Shown: positions 1-6,509 of the stretch, piece after piece
How positions within the stretch are numbered: position 1 is the stretch's first letter
How the letters are laid out: each line of letters begins with the position of its first letter
From: Comamonadaceae bacterium
GTDB taxonomy: Bacteria > Pseudomonadota > Gammaproteobacteria > Burkholderiales > Burkholderiaceae_C
Direction of reading: 5' to 3'
Assembly (NCBI GenBank): GCA_947460065.1
Contig: CANHGF010000059.1
Location: forward strand, 1-10,222
DNA length: 10,222 nucleotides
Program-made: the position numbers and the translations under genes
The notes under the pieces: model-generated
What the model was told of the DNA's origin: nothing
Database searches by the model: none
What the model saw: the letters and a program-made list of their open reading frames with translations, nothing else

Positions 1-250
1 AATGGACGTGGGCCTTTTCGAGCTGGGCCTGTTGAGCCAGGGGTGTGCCGGCGGCGCGGCCCTCGAGCTTGTCGAACAGCGCCACTGCCTTGTCGTAGGC
101 TGCATTAGCGGCCTCGTCACGTGCCTCGCTGTAGATCTTGTTCGGGCTCCAGCCTGCGGTGGGATCTTTTGGTTCTGTGGCGCAGCCGCCCAGAGCCAGG
201 GCGCAAGCCAAGCAGCCGATGCGCGCGGTCGATAATCCTGCAAACACCAT
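1..250 (-). CDS. bamD: BamD, outer-membrane assembly lipoprotein (5' part only)
   Basis: This is the first 83 residues of a minus-strand gene that runs off the left edge. The ATG at 250-248 is preceded by AAAAGG (complement of 259-264) at an 8-nt spacing. The protein opens with a short basic segment, a hydrophobic stretch and the lipobox LGGC, with Cys23 as the predicted lipidated residue. Ala follows it, which fits outer-membrane sorting. The mature part contains NKIYSEARDEAANAAYDKAV and then KLEGRAAGTPLAQQAQLE, the first TPR of beta-proteobacterial BamD (formerly ComL). BamD is an essential partner of BamA in the complex that folds outer-membrane beta-barrels, and sits on the periplasmic face of the outer membrane. 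It is divergent from rluD, a common arrangement. Only the lipoprotein signal and the first TPR are visible, so the identification rests on these. Confidence 0.9.
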   Translation of the reverse strand, partial: MVFAGLSTARIGCLACALALGGCATEPKDPTAGWSPNKIYSEARDEAANAAYDKAVALFDKLEGRAAGTPLAQQAQLEKAHVH

Positions 251-274
251 GCTGATGACCTTTTAGTTGATCTT

Positions 275-1339
275 GTGAATACCGGCTTGCGAACCAGCTT
301 CGAAATTATAGAACCCGGTCATGCCGAGGAAGTCCTGTGGACGGACGAATCCGAGGAGACCGATGCACAGCCAGAATCGGGCTGGCCTGGCCAGTGGCGG
401 CAGGCCGCGGTGGCCGCCGCCGAGCATGGGCAGCGGCTCGATCGGGCCCTGGCCATTTTGGTGCCTGAGTTCTCGCGCAGTTATCTGCAGCAGTTGATCG
501 AGGCCGGTGCGGTACAGCTCAATGGGCAAGCGGCCCGGCGTTCGGCTGCCAAGGTGAGGGTGGGCGACCTGCTGGGCATAGAGCTCAAGCCAACGCCGCA
601 GAGTCAGGCTTTCCAGGGCCAGGAAATGGCGCTGGCGGTGGTGCATGAGGACGAGCACCTGCTGGTGATCGACAAGCCGGCCGGCCTGGTGGTGCATCCG
701 GCGCCCGGTCATTGGAGCGGCACCTTGCTCAACGGCCTGCTGGCCCATCATGAGGCGGCTCGCAGCCTGCCCAGGGCCGGCATCGTGCACAGGCTGGACA
801 AGGATACCAGTGGCTTGATGGTGGTGGCCAAGACCCGCAGCGCGATGGACGCGCTGGTGGCGGCCATCGCCGCCCGACAGGTCAGGCGCGAATACCTGGC
901 CCTGGCGCACAAGCGCTGGCAGGGTCCGCAGACGGTGCAGGTCGACCAGCCTCTGGGGCGCGACCCGCGCCTGCGCACCCGCATGGCGGTGGTCGATCTT
1001 CAGCGCCACAGTGGCAAGACCGCGCGTACCGATGTGAGGCTGCTGGGCAATTCGGATTCGGCCTGCTGGGTCCATTGCCAATTACATACCGGTCGCACCC
1101 ACCAGATTCGGGTGCACATGCAGCACTTGGGCCACCCCTTGCTTGCCGACGAGCTCTACGGCGGTCGGCCCATGGCCGGGCTGCAGCGCCAGGCTTTGCA
1201 CGCCTGGCGGCTGTCTTTGCAGCATCCGGTCTCGGGCCAGGCATGGACCTGGCAACGCACGCCGCCGCCCGATATGGCTGCTGCCTTGGCCGAGCTGCGG
1301 CTTGGCCCCCAGACGCCGGATGACGCTGAGCTACAATGA
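275..1339 (+). CDS. rluD: 23S rRNA pseudouridine synthase RluD
   Basis: RluD isomerises uridines in helix 69 of 23S rRNA (U1911, U1915 and U1917 in E. coli), a step needed for normal 50S assembly. The 354-residue protein has an acidic, variable N-terminus (1-45), an S4 RNA-binding domain (about 51-105, starting HGQRLDRALA), and the RluA-type catalytic domain. That domain carries LLVIDKPAGLVVHP at 129-142, the catalytic motif HRLDKDTSGL with Asp175, and HTGRTHQIRVH at 271-281. These fit RluD better than RluA or RluC because of length, the S4 domain and the bamD neighbour. GTG 275 is the first in-frame start but has no recognisable ribosome site. A start at TTG 287, or even further in, is possible, because the residues before about 45 are not conserved. 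The stop is TGA 1337-1339. No pgeF-like gene follows. Confidence 0.93.
   Translation: MNTGLRTSFEIIEPGHAEEVLWTDESEETDAQPESGWPGQWRQAAVAAAEHGQRLDRALAILVPEFSRSYLQQLIEAGAVQLNGQAARRSAAKVRVGDLLGIELKPTPQSQAFQGQEMALAVVHEDEHLLVIDKPAGLVVHPAPGHWSGTLLNGLLAHHEAARSLPRAGIVHRLDKDTSGLMVVAKTRSAMDALVAAIAARQVRREYLALAHKRWQGPQTVQVDQPLGRDPRLRTRMAVVDLQRHSGKTARTDVRLLGNSDSACWVHCQLHTGRTHQIRVHMQHLGHPLLADELYGGRPMAGLQRQALHAWRLSLQHPVSGQAWTWQRTPPPDMAAALAELRLGPQTPDDAELQ
305..310 (-). promoter_or_regulatory. Putative -10 box of the bamD promoter
   Basis: The minus strand reads a perfect TATAAT here (ATTATA on the plus strand), 54 bp before the bamD start codon. Initiation about 7 bp further on would give a leader of roughly 48 nt that includes the AAAAGG ribosome site. 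No good -35 hexamer is seen 16-18 bp further upstream, so this is a -10 call only. It lies inside the 5' end of rluD as annotated from GTG 275. Confidence 0.45.
1332..1337 (+). promoter_or_regulatory. Putative -10 box (TACAAT) upstream of scpB
   Basis: TACAAT overlaps the end of rluD and matches the sigma-70 -10 consensus at five of six positions. No convincing -35 lies 16-18 bp upstream. Transcription from here would give scpB a leader of about 140 nt. The rest of the gap to 1485 holds a GCCCAGGA direct repeat (1428 and 1440) and the small palindrome CCAGGACCTGG (1442-1452), neither of obvious function. Confidence 0.3.
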
Positions 1340-1485
1340 TCGCTCGCAGCCTCTTCGCCCGAAACCGCCTCGGCTGAAAGCAGCGCCCTTGTCTCCCAGC
1401 GGCTGCGTCTGATCCCTTTCGCGCGCTGCCCAGGATTTAGCCCAGGACCTGGTCTTGGAGCCTTCCGACTTCGGATATAGATCAC

Positions 1486-2271
1486 ATGAACACGACGGAT
1501 GCCAAGCGCGTCCTCGAAACAGCACTGATTTGCGCGCCCCAGGCCATGCCTGTGCGTGATATGGAGGTGCTGTTCGACGCGCAGGTGGGCCCTGACACGG
1601 TCAAGCGCCTGCTGTCCGAGTTACAGGACGAATGGGCCGGTCGCGGTGTCGAGCTGGTGCAGGTGGCCTCGGGCTGGCGCTTTCAGAGCCGCCCCGAGAT
1701 GCGTCCTTATCTGGACCGCCTCCATCCTGAGAAGCCGCCTAAATACACCCGGGCCACGCTCGAGACCCTGGCCATCATTGCCTACCGCCAGCCGGTCACC
1801 CGCGGCGACATGGAAGATATTCGTGGAGTGACCATCAACTCGGTGTTGCTCAAGCAGTTGGAGGACCGGGGCTGGGTGGAGGTGATCGGGCACCGCGAGA
1901 CGGTGGGTCGGCCTGCCTTGTATGCCACCACCCGCCAGTTTCTCGATGATCTGGGCCTGCTTTCGCTCGACCAGTTGCCTACTTTGGACGAGGGCAGGCT
2001 GGAGACGGCAGCGCTCGATCAGATCGAATTTGGCTTGTCCGAGGCGCCCGTGCCCGCCGCCCTTGGCCATGCTGCGGGCCTCGCTGAACCTGGAGTCGGC
2101 GATGCGCAGGTCTCGGGCCAGAGCGCTGCAGCCGAGCCTGAGCCCAGCGCCACGGACGAATCCGGGCCCGACCCGGTCTCGACATACACAGATACGCCGG
2201 CGGCGCAAGATCCTGCGCCCGCGCCCAGGGAGGGCGATGCCTCCTCGACTGGCGAGCCTTTGGCTCCCTGA
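1486..2271 (+). CDS. scpB: Segregation and condensation protein ScpB
   Basis: ScpB is the winged-helix subunit that, as a dimer, binds the kleisin ScpA and helps SMC organise and separate the chromosome. The 261-residue product has two winged-helix regions over residues 1 to about 165. The family signature [20 protein letters not shown] lies at 87-106, followed by [23 protein letters not shown] and [18 protein letters not shown]. From about residue 183 on, a tail rich in Ala, Pro, Glu, Ser and Asp looks disordered; the family core ends near 165-180. ATG 1486 puts the N-terminal helix in the usual place, but no clear ribosome site precedes it, only GGATATAG. rluB follows after 5 bp, the usual partner order. 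scpA, which often precedes scpB, is replaced here by rluD and must be elsewhere if present. Confidence 0.93.
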   Translation: MNTTDAKRVLETALICAPQAMPVRDMEVLFDAQVGPDTVKRLLSELQDEWAGRGVELVQVASGWRFQSRPEMRPYLDRLHPEKPPKYTRATLETLAIIAYRQPVTRGDMEDIRGVTINSVLLKQLEDRGWVEVIGHRETVGRPALYATTRQFLDDLGLLSLDQLPTLDEGRLETAALDQIEFGLSEAPVPAALGHAAGLAEPGVGDAQVSGQSAAAEPEPSATDESGPDPVSTYTDTPAAQDPAPAPREGDASSTGEPLAP

Positions 2272-2276
2272 ACCCT

Positions 2277-3926
2277 ATGCAGTCCAACGACCCTTCCGAA
2301 CCGCAAGCGTCTCCTTCATCGGCTGACCATGCCGCTCCAGCGCCTGCTGTTGTTGTCTCTGAACTTAGCCAGGACAGACCCTCGTCAGAGCCATCGGCGC
2401 AGGACGAGTCCGGCCAAGCCGGTCAGCGCAAGCGGCCGAACCGGCGGCGCAGTCGCCGTTCGCGGCCGAGCGCAGAGCCCGGTGCGCCCAATGAGGGCGA
2501 GAAGGCCGAGGGCGGCGCGCCCCGGCCCAAGCCAGGCGCAGCGCCCAGACAAGGCTATCGTTTTGAAGACGTAGTCGCCGGACAACTCGACGCCGACGAG
2601 CAAGACCCGGCAGTTCAATTGCACAAGCGGGTGCTGGCGCCGCAGCCCGAGAGCCCAAAGCTGCACAAGGTCTTGGCCCAGGCCGGCCTCGGTTCGCGCC
2701 TGGAGATGGAGCAGCTTATTCTTGAAGGCCGGATTTCGGTCAACAACGAGCCGGCGCACATCGGCCAGCGCATCCAGTTCGGAGATGCCGTCAAGGTCAA
2801 CGGCAAGCCGCTGCGCCTGCGCATTGCACCGCCGCCCCCCCGGGTGATCGCCTATCACAAGCCTGTGGGCGAGGTGGTCACTCATGATGACCCGCAAAAC
2901 CGGCCAACGGTGTTTCGCAAGCTGCCCCGGCTGCAGCAAGGCAAGTGGCAGTCGGTCGGCCGGCTCGACCTCAACACCGAAGGCTTGCTCTTGCTCACCA
3001 GCTCGGGCGAGCTGGCCAACAAGCTCATGCATCCGCGCTTTGGTCTGGAGCGCGAATACGCGGTGCGTGTGCTCGGCGCGCTGAGCAACGAGGAAAAGCA
3101 GCGACTGCTTGAGGGCGTGGCGCTGGAGGATGGTCAGGCGCAATTCGGCGCGATCGAGGAAGCCGGCGGCGGCGAGGGCGTCAACTGCTGGTATCGGGTG
3201 ACGATCGCCGAGGGCCGTAACCGCGAAGTCCGGCGCATGTTTGAGGCGGTTGGCCATGCGGTCAGCCGACTGATCCGCATCCGCTACGGCGCTTTCCTGC
3301 TGCCGCGCGGCTTGCGGCGCGGCGCTTTTGTCGAACTCGATGAGCGCGACATCGCCCAGCTGACCCGGGTTTTGCGTCAGGCCGAGCAGCAGGCTCAGCG
3401 GGACAAGCGCCAGCCCAGAGCTGCGCAGGCTCCGGCCGGGGCCCCTTCGGAACGCTTGCCCGAGGGCGAGCTGGAGCCGGAAAACCTGGGCAATGTCCAG
3501 CCTTCGGGTCAGATTGAGGCTGGGCTGGACCGATCGGTGCAGGCCTTGGACCAGGATGATCCGGATGCAGAGCCTGTCGGACCTTATGAATTTCAGCCGC
3601 CTGCGGGGCGCCACGAGGCTGGCCGTATCGACGGTCAGGGCAAGCGCCGCGGCGGCCGTGCCCGCGGCAAGGGCCCCCGGCCCTCTAGCCCGCAGCCGGG
3701 CTTCAACATGAATGCCCAGCCCGCCGCCAGGAAGCGGCCCGGCCGCAATTCGGGCGGGGCAGGCGGTGGGGGGGGCTCAGGGGGCGGGTCGGGCCAGCCC
3801 GATCCCATGAAAACCTCCTTCGGCTATATCGGTGCCGATACCTTCACCCGTCAGCGCCCGGGGCAGGGTCAGGGGCAAGGGCCAGGCCGCGGGGGTCGCG
3901 GCGGTCGCAAGGGTGGCCGCGGATAA
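2277..3926 (+). CDS. rluB: 23S rRNA pseudouridine synthase RluB, with long disordered tails
   Basis: RluB makes pseudouridine at U2605 (E. coli numbering) of 23S rRNA. The 549-residue protein is much longer than E. coli RluB (about 290). A disordered N-terminus (1 to about 120) includes the basic cluster [15 protein letters not shown] at 51-65. The S4 domain spans about 127-185, starting [14 protein letters not shown]. The RsuA-type catalytic core spans about 188-370, with [15 protein letters not shown] (catalytic Asp231) and [17 protein letters not shown] at 311-327. A low-complexity tail (371-549) has acidic, then Gly- and Arg-rich parts, with the ordered-looking island [16 protein letters not shown] at 508-523 and an RGG-like end. 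Long tails of this style are known in Burkholderiales RluB. ATG 2277 lies 5 bp after scpB with no ribosome site, so translational coupling is likely. RluE or RluF is less likely, given the scpB neighbour. Confidence 0.92.
   Translation: MQSNDPSEPQASPSSADHAAPAPAVVVSELSQDRPSSEPSAQDESGQAGQRKRPNRRRSRRSRPSAEPGAPNEGEKAEGGAPRPKPGAAPRQGYRFEDVVAGQLDADEQDPAVQLHKRVLAPQPESPKLHKVLAQAGLGSRLEMEQLILEGRISVNNEPAHIGQRIQFGDAVKVNGKPLRLRIAPPPPRVIAYHKPVGEVVTHDDPQNRPTVFRKLPRLQQGKWQSVGRLDLNTEGLLLLTSSGELANKLMHPRFGLEREYAVRVLGALSNEEKQRLLEGVALEDGQAQFGAIEEAGGGEGVNCWYRVTIAEGRNREVRRMFEAVGHAVSRLIRIRYGAFLLPRGLRRGAFVELDERDIAQLTRVLRQAEQQAQRDKRQPRAAQAPAGAPSERLPEGELEPENLGNVQPSGQIEAGLDRSVQALDQDDPDAEPVGPYEFQPPAGRHEAGRIDGQGKRRGGRARGKGPRPSSPQPGFNMNAQPAARKRPGRNSGGAGGGGGSGGGSGQPDPMKTSFGYIGADTFTRQRPGQGQGQGPGRGGRGGRKGGRG
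3768..3775 (+). repeat. G8 homopolymer in the rluB Gly-rich tail
   Basis: Eight consecutive G encode Gly498-Gly499 and part of Gly500, in the linker just before the [12 protein letters not shown] island. A change of one base would replace that island and the RGG end with an unrelated frame, leaving the catalytic core intact. Confidence 0.9.
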
Positions 3927-3997
3927 AGTTCGGTCTATCAAGCCCCGCTTGGGTTCGGGTCTATGAGGCCTGTGCCAATGCTGGCCTTGATAGGCTT

Positions 3998-4003
3998 TAG
4001 AAT
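3998..4003 (+). promoter_or_regulatory. Putative -10 box (TAGAAT) of the ndk promoter
   Basis: TAGAAT, preceded by TT, lies 54 bp before the ndk start and is the best -10 candidate in the 131-bp gap. The TTGATA at 3987-3992 resembles a -35 but is only 5 bp away, too close to serve this box. A weak -35 must be assumed. The predicted leader contains a small GGGC-TTT-GCCC hairpin at 4007-4017 ahead of the ribosome site. Confidence 0.4.
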
Positions 4004-4057
4004 GTTGGGCTTTGCCCCCTGTGGCAGCCATTTTTAGAGAAAACCAAAGGAAAGTTC

Positions 4058-4483
4058 ATGGCCATCGAGCGCACCCTCTCCATCATCAAGCCTGACGCAG
4101 TTGCCAAGAATGTGATTGGCCAGATCTACGCCCGTTTCGAGGCCGCCGGCCTGAAGGTCGTTGCCGCCAAAATGGCTCACCTGTCGCGCGGCGAGGCTGA
4201 GGCTTTTTATGCCGTTCACAAGGCCCGGCCTTTCTTCAAGGACCTGGTGGAGTTCATGATCTCCGGCCCGGTCATGATCCAGGCGCTGGAAGGCGAGAAC
4301 GCCATCCTTAAGAACCGTGACCTGATGGGTGCCACCGATCCCAAGAAAGCTGCTGCCGGCACCATCCGCGCTGACTTTGCAGACAGCATTGACGCCAACG
4401 CCGTGCATGGTTCAGACGCCCCCGAGACGGCTGCCCAGGAAATTGCGTTCTTCTTCCCTGGCATGAACGTTTATTCGCGCTGA
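4058..4483 (+). CDS. ndk: Nucleoside diphosphate kinase
   Basis: Ndk transfers the gamma phosphate of ATP to nucleoside diphosphates through a phosphohistidine, balancing the NTP and dNTP pools in the cytoplasm. The 141-residue length is the family norm. It opens with [12 protein letters not shown], carries the nucleotide-binding loop residues around 86-105 ([20 protein letters not shown]), and has the active-site motif NAVHGSDA with His117 as the phosphorylated residue. It ends with [17 protein letters not shown] 4058 has a clear AAAGGA ribosome site at 4046-4051. It appears to be monocistronic: its own promoter candidate lies upstream and a strong hairpin follows the stop. All catalytic residues are present and nothing is unusual. 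Confidence 0.97.
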   Translation: MAIERTLSIIKPDAVAKNVIGQIYARFEAAGLKVVAAKMAHLSRGEAEAFYAVHKARPFFKDLVEFMISGPVMIQALEGENAILKNRDLMGATDPKKAAAGTIRADFADSIDANAVHGSDAPETAAQEIAFFFPGMNVYSR

Positions 4484-4504
4484 GCAGGGCGCCGGACGTA
4501 CCAG

Positions 4505-4535
4505 CAGCGGGGCCCTCGGGCCCCGCTGTGCTTTC
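4505..4535 (+). terminator. Intrinsic terminator after ndk
   Basis: CAGCGGGGCC (4505-4514), loop CTCG and GGCCCCGCTG (4519-4528) form a perfect 10-bp, very GC-rich stem 21 bp after the ndk stop. The following TGCTTTC is a weak T-tract. A separate T7 run lies further on at 4568-4574 without a hairpin of its own. The position between ndk and the rlmN operon fits termination of the ndk transcript. Confidence 0.8.
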
Positions 4536-4614
4536 AAGCCCCGCTCTGGCCCCGGATTGCCGCCTTGTTTTTTTGCCGGCCCGCGCTAAGCTCGAGCCCA
4601 AGCTACTGCCTGCC

Positions 4615-5757
4615 ATGAGCACACCTCTGCTAGGACTCGATCTGGATGCGCTCTCCCGGTTCTGCGAAGGACTCGGAGAAAAGCGCTTTCGCGCCACCCA
4701 ACTGTTTCGTTGGATCCACCAGCGTCGGGCCAGCGAGTTTTCCCAGATGAGCGATCTGGCCAAGTCGCTGCGCGAAAAGCTCGCCGGCGTGGCCCATATC
4801 AGTGCCTTGCCGGTAGTCTCGACCCAGCGCTCTGCCGATGGCACGATCAAATGGCTATTCGATGTGGGCGATGGCAATCTGATCGAGACGGTCTACATCC
4901 CAGAAACCGACCGCGGCACCTTGTGCGTGTCCTCCCAAGCTGGCTGCGCGGTCGGTTGCCGTTTTTGCTCGACCGGGCATCAGGGCTTTAGCCGTAATCT
5001 GGAAACCTCGGAAATCGTCGCCCAGCTCTGGTATGCCGAGCACGCGCTGCGCCGCGAGCTTGGCCGCTCCGATCGGGTGATCACCAATGTGGTCATGATG
5101 GGCATGGGCGAGCCGCTGCAAAACTACGACCGCCTGTTGCCGGCGCTCAAGATCATGCTTGATGACCATGCCTATGGTCTTTCACGCCGTCGGGTCACCG
5201 TGTCCACATCCGGCGTGGTGCCCATGATCGAGCGGCTGTCGCAGGACCTGCCGGTGGCTCTGGCCGTTTCCCTGCACGCTCCGAGCGATGCCTTGCGTGA
5301 CCAGCTGGTGCCGCTCAACCGCAAGTACCCGATCGACGAGCTGCTGAGCGCCTGCGCCGCCTACCAAGGCTTTGCACCGCGTGACTTCATCACCTTTGAA
5401 TATTGCATGCTCGACGGCGTCAACGACACCCCTGCGCATGCGCGCGAGTTGCTGGAGCTGATGCGCCGCCATGCCGGCTCAGGCCTATCGGCCAAGCTCA
5501 ACCTGATTCCATTCAACCCTTTTGAGGCCTCAGGCCTCAAGCGTTCAAGCCAGGCGCAGGTGCAGGCCTTTGCCAAGATCCTGCTGGACGCGGGCATTGT
5601 CACGACGGTGCGCAAGACCCGGGGCGACGACATTGACGCTGCCTGTGGCCAACTCGCCGGCGACGTCAAGGACCGCACCGATGTGGGCCAGCGCATGGCC
5701 AGCCAGCGGCTGGGCATGATAGGCGGCATACCGGTGGTGCAGGGCGAGCGTTCGTGA
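4615..5757 (+). CDS. rlmN: Dual-specificity RNA methyltransferase RlmN
   Basis: RlmN is a radical-SAM enzyme that methylates C2 of A2503 in 23S rRNA and A37 in several tRNAs. From ATG 4615 it has 380 residues, the normal size. An N-terminal accessory domain (about 1-95, [30 protein letters not shown] region) is followed by the radical-SAM barrel with the iron-sulfur motif C111-AVG-C115-RF-C118, then [10 protein letters not shown] at 163-172 and STSGVVP at 197-203. The two catalytic cysteines seen in E. coli (C118 and C355) correspond to Cys104 in [10 protein letters not shown] and Cys344 in [11 protein letters not shown], so the enzyme looks complete. The frame stays open upstream to GTG 4528, but those 29 residues overlap the ndk terminator and do not resemble the family. 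No strong ribosome site or promoter is seen. It heads an operon with pilW, rodZ, ispG and probably hisS. Confidence 0.95.
   Translation: MSTPLLGLDLDALSRFCEGLGEKRFRATQLFRWIHQRRASEFSQMSDLAKSLREKLAGVAHISALPVVSTQRSADGTIKWLFDVGDGNLIETVYIPETDRGTLCVSSQAGCAVGCRFCSTGHQGFSRNLETSEIVAQLWYAEHALRRELGRSDRVITNVVMMGMGEPLQNYDRLLPALKIMLDDHAYGLSRRRVTVSTSGVVPMIERLSQDLPVALAVSLHAPSDALRDQLVPLNRKYPIDELLSACAAYQGFAPRDFITFEYCMLDGVNDTPAHARELLELMRRHAGSGLSAKLNLIPFNPFEASGLKRSSQAQVQAFAKILLDAGIVTTVRKTRGDDIDAACGQLAGDVKDRTDVGQRMASQRLGMIGGIPVVQGERS
5522..5540. repeat. 19-bp inverted repeat inside rlmN
   Basis: TTGAGGCCT and AGGCCTCAA flank a single central C, giving perfect 9-bp arms. It also contains a tandem GGCCTCA pair. The one-base centre rules out an RNA hairpin using the full arms, so any role would be as a DNA palindrome. 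It encodes part of NPFEASGLK and may be coincidental. Confidence 0.6.
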
Positions 5758-6509
5758 GTCGGCAGCCAGCTATTGCGCCAACGGCCAGCCCGCGCCGCTG
5801 GTTCTTGGGTTTCTGGCTTGCCCTTGCCCTCCTGGGGGGGGGCTTGGGAGGGTGCGCTGCCCCGTCTGAAGATCTGGTTGCGCTGGCCGATCGGTCGACC
5901 GAGTCGGACCTGTCGCCCGAGCGCAGGCGCGCCCGGCTGCGGCTGGAGCTGGCGCGCGCCTATCTGGAACAAGGGCAGGCCTGGGTCGCTCTGGACGAGG
6001 TCAAGCAGGCGCTGACCCTGAGTCCTGACATGGTTTGGGGCTGGAACCTGCGCGGCGTGGTGTATGCCCACCTCGGCGATGCTCCAAGGGCCCGGGCCAG
6101 CTTCGAGCGAGCGCTAGCGCTCGCTCCCAACGACGTTGAGGCTGCCTACAACCAGGCCTGGCTGGCCTGCCAGCATGCCGGTGTGGATCAGGAACGCAAT
6201 GCTCAGGCCCAGAAGGTGCTGGCTCGCGCTTTGGCCCAGGCGGGGGCGGGCGGTCTACCAGGCAGTCGCCTCTGGCTGGCCCTGGCCACCTGTCAGGCCA
6301 GGGCCGGGCAGGCCGAGCGTGCGCTCGACAGCCTGGGTCAGCCAGGCCTGCACAAGGCCGATGCCCCCGAGACGCTCTGGCTGGCGGCCAAGCTGGCCCG
6401 CAAGTTGGATAATGTCCCGCTGGCGCAGCAACTGGGTGAGCAACTTCGCCAGCGTTTCGGCCGTTCGCCGCAGGCAGCGGCATTCGACAAGGGTGCCTGG
6501 GATGAATGA
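5754..6509 (+). CDS. pilW: Type IV pilus biogenesis/stability lipoprotein PilW (PilF), TPR protein
   Basis: PilW/PilF is an outer-membrane lipoprotein whose TPRs help the PilQ secretin assemble. The 251-residue product has a basic N-terminus, a hydrophobic stretch (16-31) and the lipobox LGGC with Cys34, followed by Ala. TPR-like helices follow: [27 protein letters not shown] (61-87), a second repeat at about 93-126 ending ERALALAPN, and a diverged third from 127. The C-terminal half keeps helical repeats of the [12 protein letters not shown] type. The start GTG 5754 overlaps the rlmN stop as GTGA and has AGGG at 5741-5744, so the two are probably coupled. rodZ overlaps its end by 8 nt. No other pilus gene is in view, so the pilus role comes from family and position. 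Oddities are a G9 tract in the signal peptide and a 22-bp palindrome in TPR 2. Confidence 0.85.
   Translation: MSRQPAIAPTASPRRWFLGFWLALALLGGGLGGCAAPSEDLVALADRSTESDLSPERRRARLRLELARAYLEQGQAWVALDEVKQALTLSPDMVWGWNLRGVVYAHLGDAPRARASFERALALAPNDVEAAYNQAWLACQHAGVDQERNAQAQKVLARALAQAGAGGLPGSRLWLALATCQARAGQAERALDSLGQPGLHKADAPETLWLAAKLARKLDNVPLAQQLGEQLRQRFGRSPQAAAFDKGAWDE
5834..5842 (+). repeat. G9 homopolymer in the pilW signal peptide
   Basis: Nine consecutive G span the end of codon 27 to codon 30, four residues before the lipobox Cys34. Loss of one G moves reading into a frame that stops at 6013-6015, giving a short non-functional product. Confidence 0.92.
6105..6126. repeat. Perfect 22-bp palindrome inside pilW
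   Basis: The half-site GAGCGAGCGCT is followed directly by its exact reverse complement AGCGCTCGCTC, with an NheI-type GCTAGC core. It covers codons 118-125 (E-R-A-L-A-L-A-P) of the second TPR and uses CGA, CTA and GCT, which look uncommon in this GC-rich sequence. Function is unknown. Confidence 0.9.

Noticed and set aside
263..1081. Long open frame (272 codons) on the minus strand opposite rluD
   Set aside because: It is antisense to a gene with clear S4 and catalytic motifs. High GC leaves long spurious frames open, and the translation resembles no family I know.
2385..3614. 409-codon minus-strand frame opposite rluB
   Set aside because: It is the shadow of rluB, which carries all RluB motifs. 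It has low-complexity composition and no start context.
3987..4003. TTGATA plus TAGAAT as a complete ndk promoter
   Set aside because: The spacer is only 5 bp, so the two boxes cannot be used together.
3938..4545. 12-nt repeat TCAAGCCCCGCT on both sides of ndk (3938 and 4534)
   Set aside because: A few 12-mer repeats are expected by chance in 10 kb, and the contexts differ.
4528..4614. In-frame upstream extension of rlmN from GTG 4528
   Set aside because: It begins in the 3' arm of the ndk terminator and does not resemble the RlmN N-terminus.
5891..5902. 12-bp palindrome TCGGTCGACCGA in pilW
   Set aside because: Palindromes of this size are expected about twice in 10 kb by chance.
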